7,462 nt of DNA from CAZLLV01 sp964560325 (lineage in GTDB: Bacteria; Acidobacteriota; Thermoanaerobaculia; Multivoradales; DATKCC01), in NCBI GenBank assembly GCA_964560325.1, contig CAZLLV010000289.1:1-7462 (forward strand). Direction: 5' to 3'. Position 1 is the first letter of the stretch; each line of letters starts with the position of its first letter. The position numbers and the translations under genes were made by a program. Positions 5,580 through 7,462 of this stretch are shown here, one piece after another. The notes beneath the pieces were generated by a model. That model saw only the letters and a program-made list of their open reading frames with translations. It did no database searches and was not told where the DNA came from.

Positions 5580-6923
5580 ATGATGCGACCCGCCACCCGA
5601 CCCACGACCCGCGCGAAAGCCCGCGCCCTCGCGGCCCTCCTCTGCCTGCTCCCGCTCGCCGCCGCGCCGGCCGTCGCCCAGGGGGACGATCCGGGGAGCG
5701 CGCTGGAGTCCTCGGTGGACCAGGCGATCGAGCGGCTGACGCCGGAGATCGTCGAGATCCGCCACCACATCCACCAGAACCCGGAGCTGTCGAACCGGGA
5801 GACCGAGACCGCCGCCCTGGTGGCGGAGCACCTGCGCGGCCTCGGGCTGGAGGTGACGACCGGCATCGCCCACACCGGCGTCGTCGGCGTGCTCGAAGGG
5901 GGGCTGCCCGGGCCGGTGGTGGCGGTGCGCGCCGACATGGACGCGCTGCCGGTGACCGAGCAGACCGACTTCCCGTTCGCCTCCACCAAGCGGACCACCT
6001 TCCTCGGTCAGGAGGTGGGCGTGGCCCACGCCTGCGGCCACGACGTCCACACCTCGGTCGGCCTCGGCGTCGCCTCGGCGCTCGCGTCGGTGCGGGACGA
6101 GCTGCCGGGCACGGTGGTTTTCGTCTTCCAGCCCGCCGAGGAGGGCCCGCCGCCGGGAGAGAAGGGGGGCGCGCCGCTGATGCTGGAGGAGGGCCTGTTC
6201 GAGCGCTTCCCGAAGCCGGAGGCGATCTTCGCCCTGCACGCGTTCAGCGACTTCCGCGTAGGCGAGGTCGGGATCAACCCGGGCGCCACCATGGCCTCGG
6301 TCGACCAGTTCCGGGCGACGATCCAGGGCAAGCAGGCGCACGGGGCCTACCCGCACCTCGGCATCGACCCGGTGGTGATGGCGGCGCAGGCGGTCATGGC
6401 CCTCCAGACCATCCGCTCCCGCAACCTGCCGGCGACCGCGCCCTCGGTCGTGACGGTCGGGATCATCCGGGGTGGGGAGCGCTTCAACATCATCCCCGAG
6501 GCGGTCCACCTGGAGGGGACGGTTCGCACCTACGACGAGGGCGTGCGCCAGCGGATCGAGGAGCGCATGCGGGAGATCCTCGACGGCGTCACCCGCGCCG
6601 GCGGCGGCTCGTACGAGCTCGAGTACGTCAACAACGCGCCCGCGACGATCAACGACGACGAGCTGACCGCGAAGGCGCGGGCGAGCTTGGAGCGCACGCT
6701 GGGCGCCGAGGCGGTCTACACGACCGAGCCGACGATGGGCGGCGAGGACTTCGCCTTCTTCGCGCAGCAAGTGCCGGGCGTCTACTTCCGCCTCGGCGTG
6801 GTCGCGCCGGGCACCGAGTCGGGCGCCATCCACACGCCCGACTTCCGGGCCTCCGACGACTCCGTCCCGGTCGGCATGCGGGCGATGGCGCACCTGGTAC
6901 TCGACTTCCTCCAGGGCTGGTGA
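5580..6923 (+). CDS. Exported M20-family metallo-amidohydrolase (peptidase M20D type)
   Basis: A 447-residue zinc-dependent hydrolase of the M20D group (ILR1/HipO/N-acyl amino acid amidohydrolase type), which cleaves amide bonds of N-acylated amino acids or short peptides. Diagnostic residues are all present: HxHxxPELS (63-71), RADMDALP (117-124, with D119), HACGHDVH (150-157, metal-site C152 and H154), PAEEG (185-189, catalytic and metal Glu pair E187/E188), H220 in ALHAF, KQAHGAYPHLGIDP (251-264, the inserted dimerisation domain with H254), and IHTPDF (417-422, metal H418). An N-terminal signal peptide (basic to residue 15, hydrophobic 16-33, cleavage likely after AVA at A33) predicts export, whereas many M20D enzymes are cytoplasmic. 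Length is normal for the family plus the signal. ATG 5580 is preceded by GAGG eight bases upstream; a second ATG follows at once. Substrate cannot be read from sequence. Monocistronic and divergent from the SDR-like gene. Confidence 0.95.
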   Translation: MMRPATRPTTRAKARALAALLCLLPLAAAPAVAQGDDPGSALESSVDQAIERLTPEIVEIRHHIHQNPELSNRETETAALVAEHLRGLGLEVTTGIAHTGVVGVLEGGLPGPVVAVRADMDALPVTEQTDFPFASTKRTTFLGQEVGVAHACGHDVHTSVGLGVASALASVRDELPGTVVFVFQPAEEGPPPGEKGGAPLMLEEGLFERFPKPEAIFALHAFSDFRVGEVGINPGATMASVDQFRATIQGKQAHGAYPHLGIDPVVMAAQAVMALQTIRSRNLPATAPSVVTVGIIRGGERFNIIPEAVHLEGTVRTYDEGVRQRIEERMREILDGVTRAGGGSYELEYVNNAPATINDDELTAKARASLERTLGAEAVYTTEPTMGGEDFAFFAQQVPGVYFRLGVVAPGTESGAIHTPDFRASDDSVPVGMRAMAHLVLDFLQGW

Positions 6924-6965
6924 CCTGCCGCTCCATCTCGCATACGCAATTCAGGGCAAGATCGT

Positions 6966-6972
6966 GTACAAT
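6966..6972 (+). promoter_or_regulatory. Candidate -10 element overlapping a TGTACA operator core, antitoxin promoter
   Basis: TACAAT (6967-6972) matches the -10 consensus at five of six bases and sits in the least GC-rich intergenic stretch of the window. The best -35 (TACGCA at 6943-6948, 18-base spacing) is poor. The six-base palindrome TGTACA (6966-6971) overlaps the -10. In E. coli yefM-yoeB, TGTACA cores in the operator are bound by the YefM antitoxin and its toxin complex for autorepression, so a similar circuit is a reasonable inference here. Only one copy of the core is present; a second half-site is not obvious. Confidence 0.5.
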
Positions 6973-6985
6973 GTGGCGTCTTGAT

Positions 6986-6993
6986 GGAGGTGA
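6986..6993 (+). promoter_or_regulatory. Strong ribosome binding site of the antitoxin gene
   Basis: GGAGGTGA, a full match to the anti-Shine-Dalgarno core, lies four bases before ATG 6998. It shows that translation starts there rather than at an ATG 26 codons upstream that overlaps the end of the amidohydrolase gene. Strong antitoxin translation is usual in toxin-antitoxin operons. Confidence 0.85.
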
Positions 6994-6997
6994 ACCC

Positions 6998-7297
6998 ATG
7001 AAGTACGTCAGTTTCAGCGATGCCCGGCGCCACTTGACCCGACTGGTGGATCAGGTGGAGAGGACGATCGTGATCCGAAACAACAAGCCGGTTGCAGCGA
7101 TCCTGCACATGGACGACTACGAAGCTCTGCTGGGAGCCCAGGCCCGGGAACGTGATCCACAGCGACAACTGGACCTGCTCCATGCCCAGCGCGAGGTGAA
7201 GACGCAGACGCCTGGCGCCCGGGTCGAGTTCAGCGAGGGGGATGTCGACGAGCTTCTCGCTCTGGCGGAGACCGAAGCCGGCCACGAGCCAGCGTGA
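6998..7297 (+). CDS. Phd/YefM-family type II antitoxin
   Basis: A 99-residue protein with the Phd/YefM DNA-binding N-terminus: YVSFSDARRHLTRLVDQV (3-20), TIVIRNNKPVAAILHMDDYEAL (23-44). This matches the family pattern of a short strand, an 'S-x-x-R-x-x-L' helix, an I-x-R-x-x-x-P-V-A-x-I-L strand and the D-Y-E-x-L ending. Residues 45-99 are polar and charged (QARERDPQRQLDLLHAQR, then an acidic EFSEGDVDELLALAETEAGHE tail). That fits the disordered, toxin-wrapping C-terminus of the family. It would repress its own promoter through the TGTACA site just upstream and neutralise a toxin encoded downstream. Codon use is less GC-biased than in the preceding genes, which suggests horizontal acquisition. 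The stop overlaps a GTG (GTGA, 7294-7297), the usual place for a toxin start, but that frame closes after 12 codons. It could be an orphan antitoxin. Confidence 0.9.
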   Translation: MKYVSFSDARRHLTRLVDQVERTIVIRNNKPVAAILHMDDYEALLGAQARERDPQRQLDLLHAQREVKTQTPGARVEFSEGDVDELLALAETEAGHEPA

Positions 7298-7332
7298 GCC
7301 GACGACCCCCGGCGCGACGAGCGTTCCCATGA
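7294..7332 (+). other. Twelve-codon frame bridging antitoxin stop and next start
   Basis: GTG 7294 overlaps the antitoxin stop (GTGA) and opens a short frame, VSRRPPARRAFP. It ends at TGA 7330-7332, and that stop overlaps the ATG of the next frame (ATGA). It may be a coupling mini-frame, the remnant of a toxin N-terminus separated by a frameshift, or chance. Too short to call a gene. Confidence 0.2.
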
Positions 7333-7462
7333 GAGTTTCCGTCGGTCCTTGCCACGATTTTGGCTTTCACCGGCGGGCGCTGAAACGTCTCGGAGTCATC
7401 AAGCGGCTCAAGAAGCATGAAGCTCGGTGCCTCGCCGAGGCGTGCATCGAGATCCGCGATCG
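7329..7462 (+). CDS. Unrecognised partial reading frame in the toxin position
   Basis: From ATG 7329 the frame is open to the window end (44 codons and two bases). The product starts MRVSVGPCHDFGFHRRALKR and continues with a basic, helix-prone stretch (LGVIKRLKKHEARCLAEACIEIRD). I do not recognise it. The order 'F-x-R-R-A-L-K-x-L ... L-x-E-A' loosely recalls the first helices of RelE/ParE toxins, and the place directly after a Phd/YefM antitoxin fits a toxin. The N-terminal strand expected of RelE/ParE is unconvincing, and the Shine-Dalgarno is weak (GACGAG, 10 bases upstream). Third-position G+C is high in the second half of the visible part, which favours real coding. The 3' end lies outside the window. 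Confidence 0.4.
   Translation, partial: MRVSVGPCHDFGFHRRALKRLGVIKRLKKHEARCLAEACIEIRD

Noticed and set aside
5544..6893. A 449-codon minus-strand frame antisense to the amidohydrolase.
   Set aside because: Shadow of a gene with a full set of M20 metal ligands; the antisense product is Arg/Val/Gly-rich without domains.
6920..7297. A 125-residue version of the antitoxin starting at ATG 6920.
   Set aside because: The extra 26 residues are unlike the family, overlap the amidohydrolase stop, and would be upstream of the strong GGAGGTGA that serves ATG 6998.
7230..7418. A 62-codon minus-strand frame at the right end.
   Set aside because: Overlaps the antitoxin C-terminus, has an Arg/Pro-rich product and no ribosome binding site.

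Overview
This is a GC-rich stretch (roughly 70% G+C by eye) of what looks like ordinary bacterial chromosome. A menaquinone (men) gene pair, two exported hydrolase-type proteins and a REP-type palindromic repeat pair would fit a menaquinone-using, high-GC, Gram-negative-like lineage, for example an Acidobacteriota/Thermoanaerobaculia-type organism. That placement is an impression from protein style, not a demonstrated assignment.

Layout. Positions 1-1769, minus strand: the 5' end of menD (leaving the window at base 1), preceded by a complete menF. The two overlap by four bases (GTGA) and form a translationally coupled operon for the first committed steps of menaquinone synthesis. Positions 1860-3647, plus strand, divergent from menF: a secreted 595-residue protein with five Asp-box (BNR) motifs, probably a beta-propeller. 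Positions 3652-3735: a pair of inverted GTAG-headed hairpins (a REP doublet, REPIN-like) between two convergent genes. Positions 3750-5378, minus strand: a 542-residue protein with an SDR-type NAD(P)-binding Rossmann domain and a long C-terminal part I cannot identify. Positions 5580-6923, plus strand: an exported M20-family metallo-amidohydrolase. Positions 6998-7297: a Phd/YefM-type antitoxin with its own promoter and a TGTACA operator core, followed at 7329 by an unrecognised partial reading frame that sits where a toxin would be expected.

How the genes work together. Only menF and menD clearly share a pathway (chorismate to isochorismate to SEPHCHC). The Asp-box protein and the amidohydrolase both carry signal peptides and act outside the cytoplasm, but they are separate transcription units and nothing ties them to the SDR-like protein. 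The antitoxin region is visibly less GC-rich than the rest and is the most accessory-looking part.

The most interesting non-coding item is the REP doublet. Its two copies differ at exactly two stem positions, and both differences are compensated on the opposite strand of the stem. I found no sign of CRISPR, phage, insertion sequence, tRNA or rRNA, and no clearly novel multi-gene system.
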